Positions 8,565 to 17,884 of a stretch of 64,000 bases of DNA are shown here, piece by piece. The stretch is taken from contig JAGYMZ010000003.1 in assembly GCA_018400295.1 (NCBI GenBank), positions 1 through 64,000 on the forward strand, read 5' to 3'. The notes below the pieces were generated by a model, which saw only the letters and a program-made list of their open reading frames with translations, searched no databases and was not told the origin of the DNA. Position 1 is the stretch's first letter, and every line of letters starts with the position of its first letter. The position numbers and the translations under genes are program-made. This DNA is from Bacteroidales bacterium (GTDB lineage Bacteria > Bacteroidota > Bacteroidia > Bacteroidales > B18-G4).

Positions 8565-10316
8565 TTATTTGGTATGATTACGGGTATACTTCCTTTTTCT
8601 GAACCACAGGATCAGGATCCCGGAAATCAGGATCAATAGAATGGGGGCCATCACATTCAAAAGTTGCCAGAACAATTTATTTTCATTCACTTTGTTCATA
8701 TCCAACAAACGCAGCTTTATGTCCCTGGAACGGATTGAAATCAATCCGGGCCCATCCGTCAGATAATTCATGGAATTTAAAATCAACTCTTTATTGCCAA
8801 AAGTTTCCCGGGTATATTGATCATACCCCAAAGGCAAGGGATACCCCTGGGAATAATGCAGCTGATTCCGGATTATATCGCCATCAGACATGATGATCAT
8901 GCGGTTTTCCTTTTCGGTTTGCGTCAGAAAGCCGATATCTTTGCTTGTTTGTATTTCCGGGGGTATTCGCCGCGCAAATAAAGACGGGAACATGCCTTCC
9001 AGTAAAACAGCCACTGGTTGGGGCGGTTTGTTGTAAAGCCTTTCATCCGGTTCCTTTTGCAGCATATTGAGGTTAATATATACCGGAGCATTGACCGTCC
9101 GTGAATAGGGAGAGGTCTTGAGCAGGATTGTCTTTCGGACAGTAGGTATGCCAATGGTATCCAGACTGCTGATGAATTCCGTTTTGATGGCGTTCAGGTT
9201 TTTTACAATGGGATGATCCGATGTCGGGGTAATTACAGGGAAATAATACCAGGGGTAAAATTCAACCTGAGGCTGGCCGGCAATGGATCCCGTGGTAAGG
9301 GGGATCGGCATTGCATTGAGATCCTGGACCAGGTTGTGGTTCAACCGCACACCGTACTTGAACAACATATCTTCCAGGTTCATATCCTTGGTCACGCCAA
9401 TGGTAGCGCCGCTGTTCTGCAGGCTGTCCATGCTGGTGGTTATGGGATCCAGCAACCACAGGACCTTGCCTCCCCTCATGATAAACTGGTCTATGATGAA
9501 CTTGTCTTTCTCGCTGAACGCCCCGACAGGTTTGGCAATGATAATGGCATCGTATTTATTCCGGATGGCTGTCTTCATCGAATCAATGGGATTTCTTTCG
9601 GTCAGGCTGTTTAATTGCTGGTTTAATTCAAGCCTGTCGACCGAATAATATTCTTTCAGGGCACGGCTGATGTCTGCGGTCTCAACCGCACTTAATTCGC
9701 CATGCCCTTCAATAAAGGCCACACGTTTTCTTTTTTCTGTGGTCAATTGCTTGATCGTGTTGGCCAGGTTGAACTCCAGGGCCTGGATGGAATTGTTCAG
9801 GACTTCCTCCGAAGAGATCCCCATTTGTGAGCGCAGCAATTCAACCGCTTTCTCTTCGCCTCTGTATGAAGCTATGGCACCCGGGAAAATAATTTTTTTT
9901 GAAACACCTTCACTGGTCTTTACCTGCAGATCAGTTGGACTCAATCCTCTTTCCACCAACAAATTATAGGTCCGGTTGTTTTCTTCGGGATCTTCGCTTC
10001 CCGAAGGGTTTATGAATTTATACTCAATATTGCTGCTGTAAGCCCTGAATTCATCCAGCATCTCCCTGGTGGCATTTCTGAGCCTTTTGAAACCGGCCGG
10101 AAAATCCCCTTCGAGATATACCTGAAAATATACGATATCATCCAGTTCCATGAGGATCTGCTTCGTCTGATCCGACAATGAATATCTCTTTTCTGCCGTC
10201 AGGTCGATCCGGGTAAATATATAAGCGCCTATAATGTTCACCAGGATGATGATCAGCACGCCCAGCATCAGTTGAACCAGGCTGGATTGTTTTATATTTC
10301 TTGTTTTTTCCGACAT
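8565..10316 (-). CDS. gldG: Gliding-motility-associated ABC transporter auxiliary protein GldG
   Basis: At 583 residues it has the usual GldG length. It has an N-terminal helix (about 17-37), an ABC-transporter auxiliary (IFT52/GldG-like) body with RKRVAFIEGHGELSAVET and the strand-rich region around AIIIAKPVGAFSEKDKFIID, and a C-terminal helix (about 553-575, followed by WFRKRKYTR). In Flavobacterium GldA/GldF/GldG form an ABC transporter needed for gliding; in Bacteroidales relatives the substrate is unknown. Gene order gldF-gldG-DUF4340 is the common one. No ATPase gene (gldA) is in this window. Confidence 0.88.
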   Translation of the reverse strand: MSEKTRNIKQSSLVQLMLGVLIIILVNIIGAYIFTRIDLTAEKRYSLSDQTKQILMELDDIVYFQVYLEGDFPAGFKRLRNATREMLDEFRAYSSNIEYKFINPSGSEDPEENNRTYNLLVERGLSPTDLQVKTSEGVSKKIIFPGAIASYRGEEKAVELLRSQMGISSEEVLNNSIQALEFNLANTIKQLTTEKRKRVAFIEGHGELSAVETADISRALKEYYSVDRLELNQQLNSLTERNPIDSMKTAIRNKYDAIIIAKPVGAFSEKDKFIIDQFIMRGGKVLWLLDPITTSMDSLQNSGATIGVTKDMNLEDMLFKYGVRLNHNLVQDLNAMPIPLTTGSIAGQPQVEFYPWYYFPVITPTSDHPIVKNLNAIKTEFISSLDTIGIPTVRKTILLKTSPYSRTVNAPVYINLNMLQKEPDERLYNKPPQPVAVLLEGMFPSLFARRIPPEIQTSKDIGFLTQTEKENRMIIMSDGDIIRNQLHYSQGYPLPLGYDQYTRETFGNKELILNSMNYLTDGPGLISIRSRDIKLRLLDMNKVNENKLFWQLLNVMAPILLILISGILILWFRKRKYTRNHTK

Positions 10317-10367
10317 AGATGCAATTAACGAAGCTTTTACATGTATAAGATATCTTCCGGACCGGCC

Positions 10368-11102
10368 TCAATCCCATTTCCTGCTTATAAGCACGAATCG
10401 TGTAAGCAGCAGGAAAAGGGCGATGATGCTGAAAAAGTACAGAAGATCCCTGGTATCTATCACCCCCCGGCTGATGGAAGAGTAATGGGAACTAATGCCC
10501 AGGGAACGGATCAGCAGGTCCCATTCACCAAACCAGTCCAGTGACCAGACAAACTCAAATCCGATATATATAAATCCACTCAGTATGACAGCCAGAATAA
10601 AGGAAATGATCTGATTATCCGTGAGTGAAGATGCGAACAAACCGATGGAAACAAAAGCAGCACCCAGGAACAACAATCCCAGGTAAGACCCCCACATTGC
10701 CCCCTGGTCCATGTTTCCCTCAGGCAAGCCCAGCTGGTATACAGAATAATAATACACCAATGTGGGGAGGAGGGAAAAAACCACCAGAAACACCCCGGCA
10801 AGGTATTTAGCACCAATGATCTGCATATCCGACAAAGGTTGGGTCAACAATTGCTCGATCGTACCGGACCGCTTTTCCTCGGCAAACATACGCATGGTTA
10901 TGGCCGGGATCAAAAAAAGAAATACAAAAGGGGCAATGGTGAACAAACCATCGATGTTGGCATACCCAAAATACAGGACATTGGAATCGAGGGGGAGGAC
11001 CCACAGGAACAGCCCGTTCACCAAAAGAAATACAATGATCACGATGTACCCTATCAATGAGCTTAAAAACCCGCTAACTTCTTTTTTCAACAATGACCAC
11101 AT
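10368..11102 (-). CDS. gldF: Gliding-motility-associated ABC transporter permease GldF
   Basis: A 244-residue ABC-2 type permease with six predicted membrane helices. The FVFLFLIPAITMRMFAEEKR loop followed by SGTIEQLLTQPLSDMQII is the conserved signature of ABC-2 permeases that work with auxiliary proteins of the GldG/NosY group. It is the first gene of the module; gldG follows after about 50 bases. A partner ATPase must be encoded elsewhere. A TAATTTTG box about 95-103 bases upstream is a candidate promoter. Confidence 0.88.
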   Translation of the reverse strand: MWSLLKKEVSGFLSSLIGYIVIIVFLLVNGLFLWVLPLDSNVLYFGYANIDGLFTIAPFVFLFLIPAITMRMFAEEKRSGTIEQLLTQPLSDMQIIGAKYLAGVFLVVFSLLPTLVYYYSVYQLGLPEGNMDQGAMWGSYLGLLFLGAAFVSIGLFASSLTDNQIISFILAVILSGFIYIGFEFVWSLDWFGEWDLLIRSLGISSHYSSISRGVIDTRDLLYFFSIIALFLLLTRFVLISRKWD

Positions 11103-11197
11103 AGAACAATATATAAAACTTTAACAAAATGCCAACGATCAAAAGATAAAAAGACATGCTGCTGAATGAAGATTGTTTCACCAGATCTGTATGGCTG

Positions 11198-11205
11198 CAA
11201 AATTA
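11198..11205 (-). promoter_or_regulatory. -7 box upstream of gldF
   Basis: Minus-strand TAATTTTG matches TAnnTTTG. The corresponding -33 position shows only a partial match. It would give a leader of about 90 bases before gldF. Confidence 0.45.
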
Positions 11206-11248
11206 ATTTTTTTATGGAAACGAAACCGGATCCCCCAATAGTGTGCAA

Positions 11249-12022
11249 TTAATAAAATTCAACCCGGATGGGAGCATCTACGTACAATCCGACCAATCCA
11301 CTGGCATTTCCCTTATTGATGGCAATTTCCATGAGCCCGTTTGAACCGAATAAGGCAACAATGTAACTTACATTAACATCAGCATATGAATCGCTGAGGC
11401 TTTTTATTTCTTCCCCCCTGAAAACGATCCTGTATTTCCTTCCATTCCGGATCCTATCAAAAAGCTCCCGGCTGATGTTCGTAATGGCATTTTCATAATT
11501 ATCCACATAAATGACCATCCCTTTTATGGTATCCTGATCCACCACGGGTTCAAAATGGATCATTTGTGTCAACTCCTCCCTCCCGGTACCGAGCGCTTCG
11601 ATGGGATCATTCCCTGCAAGATGCACAGCCGCCCGGATAAAACGGTCACGGGTGGAGAACGTGAAATAATCTGTATCCTGGGGGATCGTTAACTCGATTA
11701 TTTTCTCCGGGGGATCATCAAATATAAGGCAGAAAATACCATTATCGGAACCAATGAAATAATGCCCATCCTTCAGAACGGCAATATGTGGATGCTCTCC
11801 GGATTCTTCAGTTTCAATACCCAATATGTGCACCGTATCTTTAGGGAAAAAAGTGTAGCTGTTCCTGAAAACAAACGCAGCTTCTTTCAGGCTGAAAGGC
11901 GGGATATCATGAGAAATATCAACAATGTTTGCCTCCGGCATCAGGCTTAGGATCTTTCCTTTCACCGATGCCAGGTAATGATCCCTGGTTCCCCAATCGC
12001 TTGTCAGTGTTATCAAAGGCAT
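11249..12022 (-). CDS. SAM hydrolase (SAM hydroxide adenosyltransferase, DUF62 family)
   Basis: This 257-residue protein belongs to the fluorinase/chlorinase/SAM-hydrolase family. It begins ITLTSDWGTRDHYLASVKG, the diagnostic N-terminal SAM-binding motif with the conserved Asp. It continues with NIVDISHDIPPFSLKEAAF and has the C-terminal domain containing VIYVDNYENAITNI, which contacts adenine. Family members without the halogenase loop hydrolyse S-adenosylmethionine to adenosine and methionine using water. Length and motifs are normal for the hydrolase branch. It is transcribed divergently from phoH. Confidence 0.87.
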   Translation of the reverse strand: MPLITLTSDWGTRDHYLASVKGKILSLMPEANIVDISHDIPPFSLKEAAFVFRNSYTFFPKDTVHILGIETEESGEHPHIAVLKDGHYFIGSDNGIFCLIFDDPPEKIIELTIPQDTDYFTFSTRDRFIRAAVHLAGNDPIEALGTGREELTQMIHFEPVVDQDTIKGMVIYVDNYENAITNISRELFDRIRNGRKYRIVFRGEEIKSLSDSYADVNVSYIVALFGSNGLMEIAINKGNASGLVGLYVDAPIRVEFY

Positions 12023-12073
12023 CGTATCCCTGTCACGCGGTAATTATTAAAAACATTACTGTTAAGCCGGTTT

Positions 12074-12081
12074 CAAAGGTA
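12074..12081 (-). promoter_or_regulatory. -7 box for the SAM hydrolase gene
   Basis: Minus-strand TACCTTTG matches TAnnTTTG, 52 bases before the start codon at 12022. No good -33 element is visible. Confidence 0.5.
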
Positions 12082-12113
12082 CTAATATTTATTCCCACAT
12101 GGATAATTTTTCA

Positions 12114-12121
12114 TAATTTTG
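12114..12121 (+). promoter_or_regulatory. -7 box for phoH
   Basis: TAATTTTG matches TAnnTTTG, about 95 bases before the phoH start. With the box at 12074-12081 on the other strand it makes this a divergent promoter region. Confidence 0.5.
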
Positions 12122-12216
12122 GCTGTTGCAAATGGGTGACGGGTCCCGGGAAATCAATGCATTGCCGTGGCAATTTGTAAATCATCACAAAAGCAGGATG
12201 TCAAAAAAAATACACT

Positions 12217-13203
12217 ATGGGAGAAAGGAAAATTTCCATTGAAAGTTACAGCCCCCTTGAATTATACGGAGTCAACGATGTATATCTGGATCTGATCAAA
12301 AGCATTTTCCCGAAACTCAGGATCATCGCCCGCGGAGATATGATCAAAGCCATAGGCAACGAAAAAGATCTGAACGATTTCGAGCGAAAGTTCGCCCTGC
12401 TTTTACTGAGCTATGACCGCTTTGGCAAAATAAGCGAGCACGATATACGGCAAATCATGCAGGCAGATGAAAAGGAAATATCCGAACCGGACGTGGGAAA
12501 ACCCGGGCAGGATGTACTTGTACACGGGCGCGAAGGAATGATCATAAAAGCCAGAACAAAGAACCAGCGAAAACTGGCATCCTGCGTAGATAAAACCGAC
12601 CTGGTCTTTGCCATAGGGCCGGCAGGGACCGGGAAAACATATACCGCCGTGGCATTGGCAGTCAGGGCCCTGAAAAACAAAACCGTAAAGCGGATCATAT
12701 TGACCAGGCCTGCCGTAGAAGCAGGTGAAAATTTGGGATTCCTTCCCGGCGATCTCAAAGACAAGCTCGACCCTTATCTTCAGCCCCTTTACGATGCCCT
12801 GCGCGATATGCTGCCCACGCAAAAACTACTGTCCTACCTTGAAGACGGGACCATTGAAGTGGCCCCCCTGGCCTTTATGAGAGGGCGGACACTGGACCAT
12901 GCTTTTGCGATCCTGGACGAGGCCCAGAATGCCACCATCCCACAGATCAAAATGTTTCTGACCCGCATGGGAAGATCAGCTAAATTCATTGTGACCGGGG
13001 ATATTACACAGATCGATCTGCCGCCGAGGCAAACCTCCGGACTGATCCATGGGATGAACATTTTAAAAGACACGGCAGGGATCGACATCATTTTCCTGGA
13101 TGAAAAGGACATCATCCGTCACAAACTGGTCAGCTCCATCATAAAAGCATACGACCAGAGCGGGAAATCAGGAACCTCAAAAAACCCGGAAAAAACAGGA
13201 TAA
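12217..13203 (+). CDS. phoH: PhoH family ATPase
   Basis: A 328-residue PhoH/PhoL-type P-loop ATPase. Residues about 1-110 form the N-terminal region (KH-like in this family), and the ATPase domain follows with Walker A GPAGTGKTY (about 134-142) and Walker B AFAILDEAQNAT. The later VTGDITQIDLPPRQTSGL segment is a family signature. PhoH-like proteins are linked to RNA metabolism and phosphate or stress response; the precise role here is not known. The next gene, purC, has its own candidate promoter 28-36 bases upstream of its start. Confidence 0.9.
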   Translation: MGERKISIESYSPLELYGVNDVYLDLIKSIFPKLRIIARGDMIKAIGNEKDLNDFERKFALLLLSYDRFGKISEHDIRQIMQADEKEISEPDVGKPGQDVLVHGREGMIIKARTKNQRKLASCVDKTDLVFAIGPAGTGKTYTAVALAVRALKNKTVKRIILTRPAVEAGENLGFLPGDLKDKLDPYLQPLYDALRDMLPTQKLLSYLEDGTIEVAPLAFMRGRTLDHAFAILDEAQNATIPQIKMFLTRMGRSAKFIVTGDITQIDLPPRQTSGLIHGMNILKDTAGIDIIFLDEKDIIRHKLVSSIIKAYDQSGKSGTSKNPEKTG

Positions 13204-13251
13204 AACCTGAAATGTTCGGAATCCGGCATAAAAAAGTAAGGAAATATTCCT

Positions 13252-13259
13252 TATTTTTG
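13252..13259 (+). promoter_or_regulatory. -7 box for purC
   Basis: TATTTTTG matches TAnnTTTG in the 84-base gap between phoH and purC, 28 bases before the purC ATG. No clear -33 element is seen. Confidence 0.5.
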
Positions 13260-13287
13260 TTCCCTCAGACAGAAAAACACAACCGTT

Positions 13288-14238
13288 ATGCAGGCACTGA
13301 CCAAAACCGCTTTTAATTTCCCGAAGCAAACAAGCGTTTACAAAGGCAAGGTAAGGGATGTTTATACCATAAACAATGAACTCCTGGTCATGGTAGTCAC
13401 CGACAGGATCTCTGCTTTTGATGTTGTATTGCCTGAAGGCATCCCATACAAAGGTCAGGTGCTGAACCAGATCGCATCCAAGTTTCTGGACGCCACCCGG
13501 GATATTGTGCCGAATTGGAAAATGGCCACACCCGACCCCATGGTCATGATCGGAAAATATTGCGAACCCTATCCGGTTGAGATGATCATCCGGGGCTATC
13601 TGACCGGAAGCTCCTGGAGGACATACAAAAAAGGCCATCGCGAAATATGCGGCGTATCCATACCCAACGGTATGCGGGAACATCAAAAGTTTGATCAACC
13701 CATTCTGACCCCTACCACCAAGGCACAGGAAGGACACGATGAAGATATTTCAAGGGAAGAGATCATCCGCCAGAACCTGGTCCCAGAAGATGAATACATG
13801 CACCTGGAACGCTATACCCGTGAGCTTTTTAAGCGGGGGAGCACAATTGCCGGCCAGCACGGGCTTATTCTGGTAGATACCAAGTATGAATTCGGCAGGG
13901 TCGGTAAGAAGATATTCCTGATCGATGAAATTCACACACCGGATTCCTCACGGTATTTTTATAAGGATGGCTATGAGGAGAGGTTCCAAAACGATCAGGC
14001 CCAGCGCCAGCTTTCCAAGGAATTTGTAAGAGAATGGCTTATGGAAAAAGACTTCCAGGGGAAAGAAGGTCAAAAAATCCCCGACTTGCCGGAGGAATTC
14101 ATTGCTTCGGTTTCGGAAAGATATATTGAACTATATGAAAAGATCACGGGCGAAGCATTCGAAAAAGCCGATATATCAAATGTTTCAGAAAGGGTGGAGC
14201 ACAACATCAACGAATTCCTGAAGCAATATTTTTCATAA
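13288..14238 (+). CDS. purC: Phosphoribosylaminoimidazole-succinocarboxamide synthase (SAICAR synthase)
   Basis: The enzyme of de novo purine synthesis that joins CAIR and aspartate with ATP. The 316-residue protein shows the signature motifs [11 protein letters not shown] near the N-terminus, [17 protein letters not shown], and [11 protein letters not shown] followed by [13 protein letters not shown]. It is the long, monofunctional form similar to yeast Ade1 rather than the roughly 240-residue bacterial PurC, as is common in Bacteroidota. It is followed after 26 bases by an aminotransferase gene on the same strand, so those two may be cotranscribed although their functions are unrelated. Confidence 0.93.
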   Translation: MQALTKTAFNFPKQTSVYKGKVRDVYTINNELLVMVVTDRISAFDVVLPEGIPYKGQVLNQIASKFLDATRDIVPNWKMATPDPMVMIGKYCEPYPVEMIIRGYLTGSSWRTYKKGHREICGVSIPNGMREHQKFDQPILTPTTKAQEGHDEDISREEIIRQNLVPEDEYMHLERYTRELFKRGSTIAGQHGLILVDTKYEFGRVGKKIFLIDEIHTPDSSRYFYKDGYEERFQNDQAQRQLSKEFVREWLMEKDFQGKEGQKIPDLPEEFIASVSERYIELYEKITGEAFEKADISNVSERVEHNINEFLKQYFS

Positions 14239-14264
14239 ATTAATCATGCCAAAAATCATTTCCG

Positions 14265-15476
14265 TTGATCCCTTTTAGTCCCCCAAGAATCGATCAGAAG
14301 ATCATTGATGAGGTCACCGACACATTGAAGTCCGGCTGGATAACCACAGGTCCGAAGACCAAGCGGTTTGAAAAAAAATTAACCGGATATGCAGGAAACA
14401 AAGCAACCCTTTGCACAAGCTCGGGTTCTGCCGGACTTGAGCTGATGTTGCGCTGGTTTGGGGTGCGTGAAGGCGATGAGGTGATCGTACCGGCATATAC
14501 CTATTCGGCAACAGCCAATGTAGTAGAACATTGCGGGGCCCGCGTTCAAATGGTTGATATAGAAAATGACTTCAACATATCCCTGCCGGCCATACGTAAT
14601 GCCATAACGGAAAAGACCAAGGTCATCATACCGGTCGACCTGGCTGGCTTCCCTTGCGATTACAATGCCATCAATGCCCTGGTCAGGGAAGAAAAAATCA
14701 GGGACCTGTTCAACCCTGCCACCACAGCCCAAAAAAAACTTGGACGGATACTTGTGCTGGCCGATGCAGCACATTCGATCGGAGCAATTTACAAGGGTAA
14801 AAAAAGCGGAAGCCTGACCGATATCAGCGTCTTTTCTTTTCATGCCGTAAAAAACCTTACCACCGCGGAAGGTGGGGCGGTTTGCCTGAATCTGCCAGAA
14901 CCATTCGATCATGAAGCCCTGTACAAATCCCTTTGCATTAAAAGCCTTCACGGACAAACCAAGGATGCACTTTCCAAATCGCAGGTGGGGAACTGGCGCT
15001 ACGATGTCACCGAAGCCGGATTCAAATATAACATGACCGATATACAGGCGGCCATGGGACTGGTTGAGCTGGAACGCTACGATGAGGATATGATCCCCCG
15101 GAGAAAAAAGATCTTTGAAATCTATGACCGGCATTTTTCATCCTGTCCCTGGGCAGAAATCCCGGTCTGTGAAACTGCCATGAAACGGAGCTCTTTCCAT
15201 GCTTACCTGCTCCGGATCCATGGAGTGACGGAAAAACAACGGGACATGATCATACAATCGGTTTTTGAGAAAGGGGTTTCGGTCAATGTCCATTTTATAC
15301 CCCTGCCCATGCTCAGCCATTACCGTGATCAGGGTTATGACATTCATGGATTTCCGGTCAGCTACGACTGCTATTCCCGGGAGATCAGCCTGCCGGTATA
15401 TTACGACCTGACAGATGAACAGGCAGCCCTGGTTGCTGAAACCGTGACCGGCGCCGTCGAAGAGATCTTGCCGTGA
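14265..15476 (+). CDS. DegT/DnrJ/EryC1 sugar aminotransferase
   Basis: A 403-residue PLP-dependent nucleotide-sugar aminotransferase. PLP-site features are CTSSGSAGLELMLRWFG, VLADAAHSIGA and FSFHAVKNLTTAEGG, in which the Lys forms the Schiff base. The N-terminus MIPFSPPRIDQKIIDEV matches the family, but the only in-frame start is TTG at 14265. An out-of-frame ATG at 14246 gives an 11-codon ORF ending at 14278 that overlaps it. It probably makes a 4-amino or 3-amino UDP- or dTDP-sugar. It overlaps the downstream phosphoglycosyl transferase gene, so the two likely make and load the first sugar of a glycan. Confidence 0.88.
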   Translation: MIPFSPPRIDQKIIDEVTDTLKSGWITTGPKTKRFEKKLTGYAGNKATLCTSSGSAGLELMLRWFGVREGDEVIVPAYTYSATANVVEHCGARVQMVDIENDFNISLPAIRNAITEKTKVIIPVDLAGFPCDYNAINALVREEKIRDLFNPATTAQKKLGRILVLADAAHSIGAIYKGKKSGSLTDISVFSFHAVKNLTTAEGGAVCLNLPEPFDHEALYKSLCIKSLHGQTKDALSKSQVGNWRYDVTEAGFKYNMTDIQAAMGLVELERYDEDMIPRRKKIFEIYDRHFSSCPWAEIPVCETAMKRSSFHAYLLRIHGVTEKQRDMIIQSVFEKGVSVNVHFIPLPMLSHYRDQGYDIHGFPVSYDCYSREISLPVYYDLTDEQAALVAETVTGAVEEILP

Positions 15477-16066
15477 TGTGCAGGCGCTTGTTTGATATTA
15501 TGCTATCCCTGTTGGCACTGGCCATCCTGCTGCCTGCTTTCCTGGCCATTTCCCTTGTGATATCGCTCAGCTCCCCCGGCGGGGTGTTTTATCGTCAGAA
15601 ACGTGTGGGGAAGCATAACAAAGACTTTTCCCTGCTCAAATTCCGGACCATGAAAAGGGATTCCGATAAGAAAGGATTGCTGACCATAGGCCGGCAGGAC
15701 CCCCGGGTCACTGCCACAGGTCGGTGGCTGAGGAAACATAAGCTCGACGAACTTCCCCAGCTGATCAACATTCTTGCCGGAGACATGAGTTTTGTGGGGC
15801 CACGGCCGGAAGTCAGGAAGTATGTGGAAATGTACACCGGCGAACAAAAGGAAGTCCTTACGGTCCGTCCGGGCCTTACAGATCTTGCCTCCATTCAGTA
15901 CATCAACGAAAATGAATTGCTTGCGGAAAGCAAGGACCCGGAAAAGACCTATATCGAAAAGATCATGCCGGACAAACTGAAGCTCAACCTCGAATATATC
16001 CGGAACAGGAATGCCCTTACAGATCTTCGCATTGTTCTGATCACCCTGGGAAAGATCCTGCGGTAA
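15473..16066 (+). CDS. Initiating phosphoglycosyl transferase (PglC/WcaJ catalytic-core type)
   Basis: This 197-residue monotopic phosphoglycosyl transferase has an N-terminal re-entrant hydrophobic helix (about 8-32). The conserved core follows: YRQKRVGKHNKDFSLLKFRTM, the Asp-Glu dyad in KHKLDELPQLINI, and GDMSFVGPRPEVRKYV. It transfers sugar-1-phosphate from a UDP-sugar to undecaprenyl phosphate, starting glycan assembly. The size matches the minimal PglC form. The frame can start at GTG 15473 or ATG 15476; both overlap the stop of the aminotransferase, implying coupling. Confidence 0.88.
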   Translation: MMCRRLFDIMLSLLALAILLPAFLAISLVISLSSPGGVFYRQKRVGKHNKDFSLLKFRTMKRDSDKKGLLTIGRQDPRVTATGRWLRKHKLDELPQLINILAGDMSFVGPRPEVRKYVEMYTGEQKEVLTVRPGLTDLASIQYINENELLAESKDPEKTYIEKIMPDKLKLNLEYIRNRNALTDLRIVLITLGKILR

Positions 16067-16091
16067 AGGGTGACGGATCCGGCCTTTTTGC

Positions 16092-16973
16092 TTATCTGAG
16101 TGCCCTTTTCAACAGCTTGAGCTCGGTCACTTTCTTTGAATTGCCGGCTTTGCCATGCGTCAGGATGAGCTCATCAAGCATCCGGGCAATGATGCTGACA
16201 TTGTCGCAGGGCAGATAATTTTTTTTGTCGTTGGACAAGGAAAGCTGTTTTAAATAGAGTTCAATTTCGTTTCGGGTGAACAGGGCCCCTTTATTGAAAG
16301 GATTGATGTAAAACAAAACCTGATCCGTGTGTGTAACCTGCTGACCTTTATCCATAAGCTCATCCACATAGGCAAGAATAAAATGCCCGGGCAGGTCAAT
16401 GCCGAAAACGGGGATCTTAAGACTCTGAGCAACAATTATGTAAAGGGATCCAATGGATAAGGGATTCCCTTTGCCCGTATCCAGCATATTGTTCAGGTAG
16501 TAATGCTCAGGGGCGTTGATATCCAACTTATTACCAGTGAATTCATACACATCAAAAAGAATATGATTGATCACCTTTATTTTTTCCAACGCGGTCAGCC
16601 GGCTGTTCAACTCCAGCCAGATATCCTGTGATATGCTCCCTATTTTCCTGATCACGTAGGTTTCATCCAGGTCAGGGTATTGATATTTTGTCAGGAGTAT
16701 GAATCCTTTTAAGAGGTCATTATCGTTAAAATAGGCCCAGCTGTGCAAGGCAGCATAGAGATCCTTCAACTGGATTTCATGAATAATATCCTCAATACGC
16801 TGCTGAACACGGTCATCAAAAGAATTTTCCCATGCATCTTCCAATAACGGAACAGCATTGATCCCAAAAGAATATATTTTCTGCCGCACCTTTTTGAAAA
16901 TATCCTTATCGGGTTCATCCATCAACCGTATGAGGGCATTTAGTTCTTTATTTTCCTTATTTGCGTTCATCAT
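16092..16973 (-). CDS. SirB1/transglutaminase-like family protein
   Basis: A 293-residue protein of the SirB1 family (transglutaminase-like core 2). The fold signature is the stretch NNMLDTGKGNPLSIGSLYII followed by IPVFGIDLPGHFILAY, where GNPLS and the His of PGHF align with the family's conserved positions; the transglutaminase Cys is not obvious, as is common in this family. The first ~100 residues are helical and resemble HEAT-like repeats. Biochemical function is unknown. It converges on the phosphoglycosyl transferase gene with a 25-base gap. Confidence 0.78.
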   Translation of the reverse strand: MMNANKENKELNALIRLMDEPDKDIFKKVRQKIYSFGINAVPLLEDAWENSFDDRVQQRIEDIIHEIQLKDLYAALHSWAYFNDNDLLKGFILLTKYQYPDLDETYVIRKIGSISQDIWLELNSRLTALEKIKVINHILFDVYEFTGNKLDINAPEHYYLNNMLDTGKGNPLSIGSLYIIVAQSLKIPVFGIDLPGHFILAYVDELMDKGQQVTHTDQVLFYINPFNKGALFTRNEIELYLKQLSLSNDKKNYLPCDNVSIIARMLDELILTHGKAGNSKKVTELKLLKRALR

Positions 16974-17101
16974 CTTTTATCCGGTAAGATCAAAGATAAC
17001 CCTAAAGATTGTATCCGGCCATAGAATTTTTATATTTTTACGGCGTGCAACGGTTGAACAAATTCCTTCCGCAAAATGCTGGCCACTGTATTTGTGGTGC
17101 A

Positions 17102-17884
17102 ATGGTCATGCTGATCATCACAGTGATCCTTTTCCCCCTGAATTCCTGCAGGAAAACATCCGAACCTGTCCGCTATGTTATTGAAGCGGACAAGATCAGC
17201 ACACACAAACCCATTAGCGACAAACAAAAACAATTCCTGGCGGATTTCATCCCCAGGATTACATATGAAAACGATTGTATTCGCCTCCAGCGAAGCCAAT
17301 TATTGGATCTTATCCAGGAACTGCAAAACGGCAAATCACCAGATGATAAAGAAAAACGCAAGATCAACGCATTGCTCAGGAATTACGACAAACAACCTTT
17401 CGTGTGGGAAGATGGACCGCCGGACTCAACGGTCCATAACCGGCTGATAGATCTGAAGGCCAATGTTGATGTCATTCCCGTCAAGCTTGTCATGGCCCAG
17501 GCAATTATTGAGTCTGCCTGGGGAACATCCCGTTTTGCCCGGAAAGGAAATAATTATTTCGGCATTCATTGCTATAAGGAAGGTTGCGGAATGAAGCCCT
17601 CGGATGTACCCGAAGCAACCTTCGAAGTAAAGGTATTCGACACTCCGGATGAAGCCATATCCACGTACCTGCATATCCTGAATACAGGATATGCTTACAA
17701 GAAACTTCGCAAACTCCGTGCGGAAATGAGAAGGAACAACGAGCCGCTTGAACCGGAAAAACTGGCCACCGGACTTGAACATTACGCACAAATAGGGGAC
17801 AAATATATAACCCTGATCCACAAAATAATCGATGAATACCTGCCGGAAGATATACCGGCCCTGCTGACAGAGGCCAGGGATTAG
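17102..17884 (+). CDS. Glucosaminidase-domain lipoprotein (peptidoglycan hydrolase, Bax-like)
   Basis: The protein is a predicted outer-envelope lipoprotein. The ATG at 17102 gives a short signal peptide, MVMLIITVILFPLNSC, with a lipobox Cys at about residue 16; the longer open frame from TTG 17009 would bury this signal and is rejected. The C-terminal glucosaminidase domain has AQAIIESAWGTSRFARKGNN followed by YFGIHCY, the conserved active-site Glu region of GH73/Bax-like enzymes, and later LATGLEHYAQIGDKYI. It likely cleaves peptidoglycan glycan strands. Its stop overlaps the stop of the convergent nucleoside phosphorylase gene by three bases. Confidence 0.85.
   Translation: MVMLIITVILFPLNSCRKTSEPVRYVIEADKISTHKPISDKQKQFLADFIPRITYENDCIRLQRSQLLDLIQELQNGKSPDDKEKRKINALLRNYDKQPFVWEDGPPDSTVHNRLIDLKANVDVIPVKLVMAQAIIESAWGTSRFARKGNNYFGIHCYKEGCGMKPSDVPEATFEVKVFDTPDEAISTYLHILNTGYAYKKLRKLRAEMRRNNEPLEPEKLATGLEHYAQIGDKYITLIHKIIDEYLPEDIPALLTEARD

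Noticed and set aside
16067-16091. Possible terminator AAAGG...CCTTTTT between the convergent PGT and SirB1 genes
   Set aside because: The stem is only five base pairs with a 13-base loop; too weak to call.
17009-17101. TTG-started N-terminal extension of the glucosaminidase lipoprotein
   Set aside because: The ATG at 17102 yields a clean lipoprotein signal with a lipobox; the extension would prevent it from functioning.
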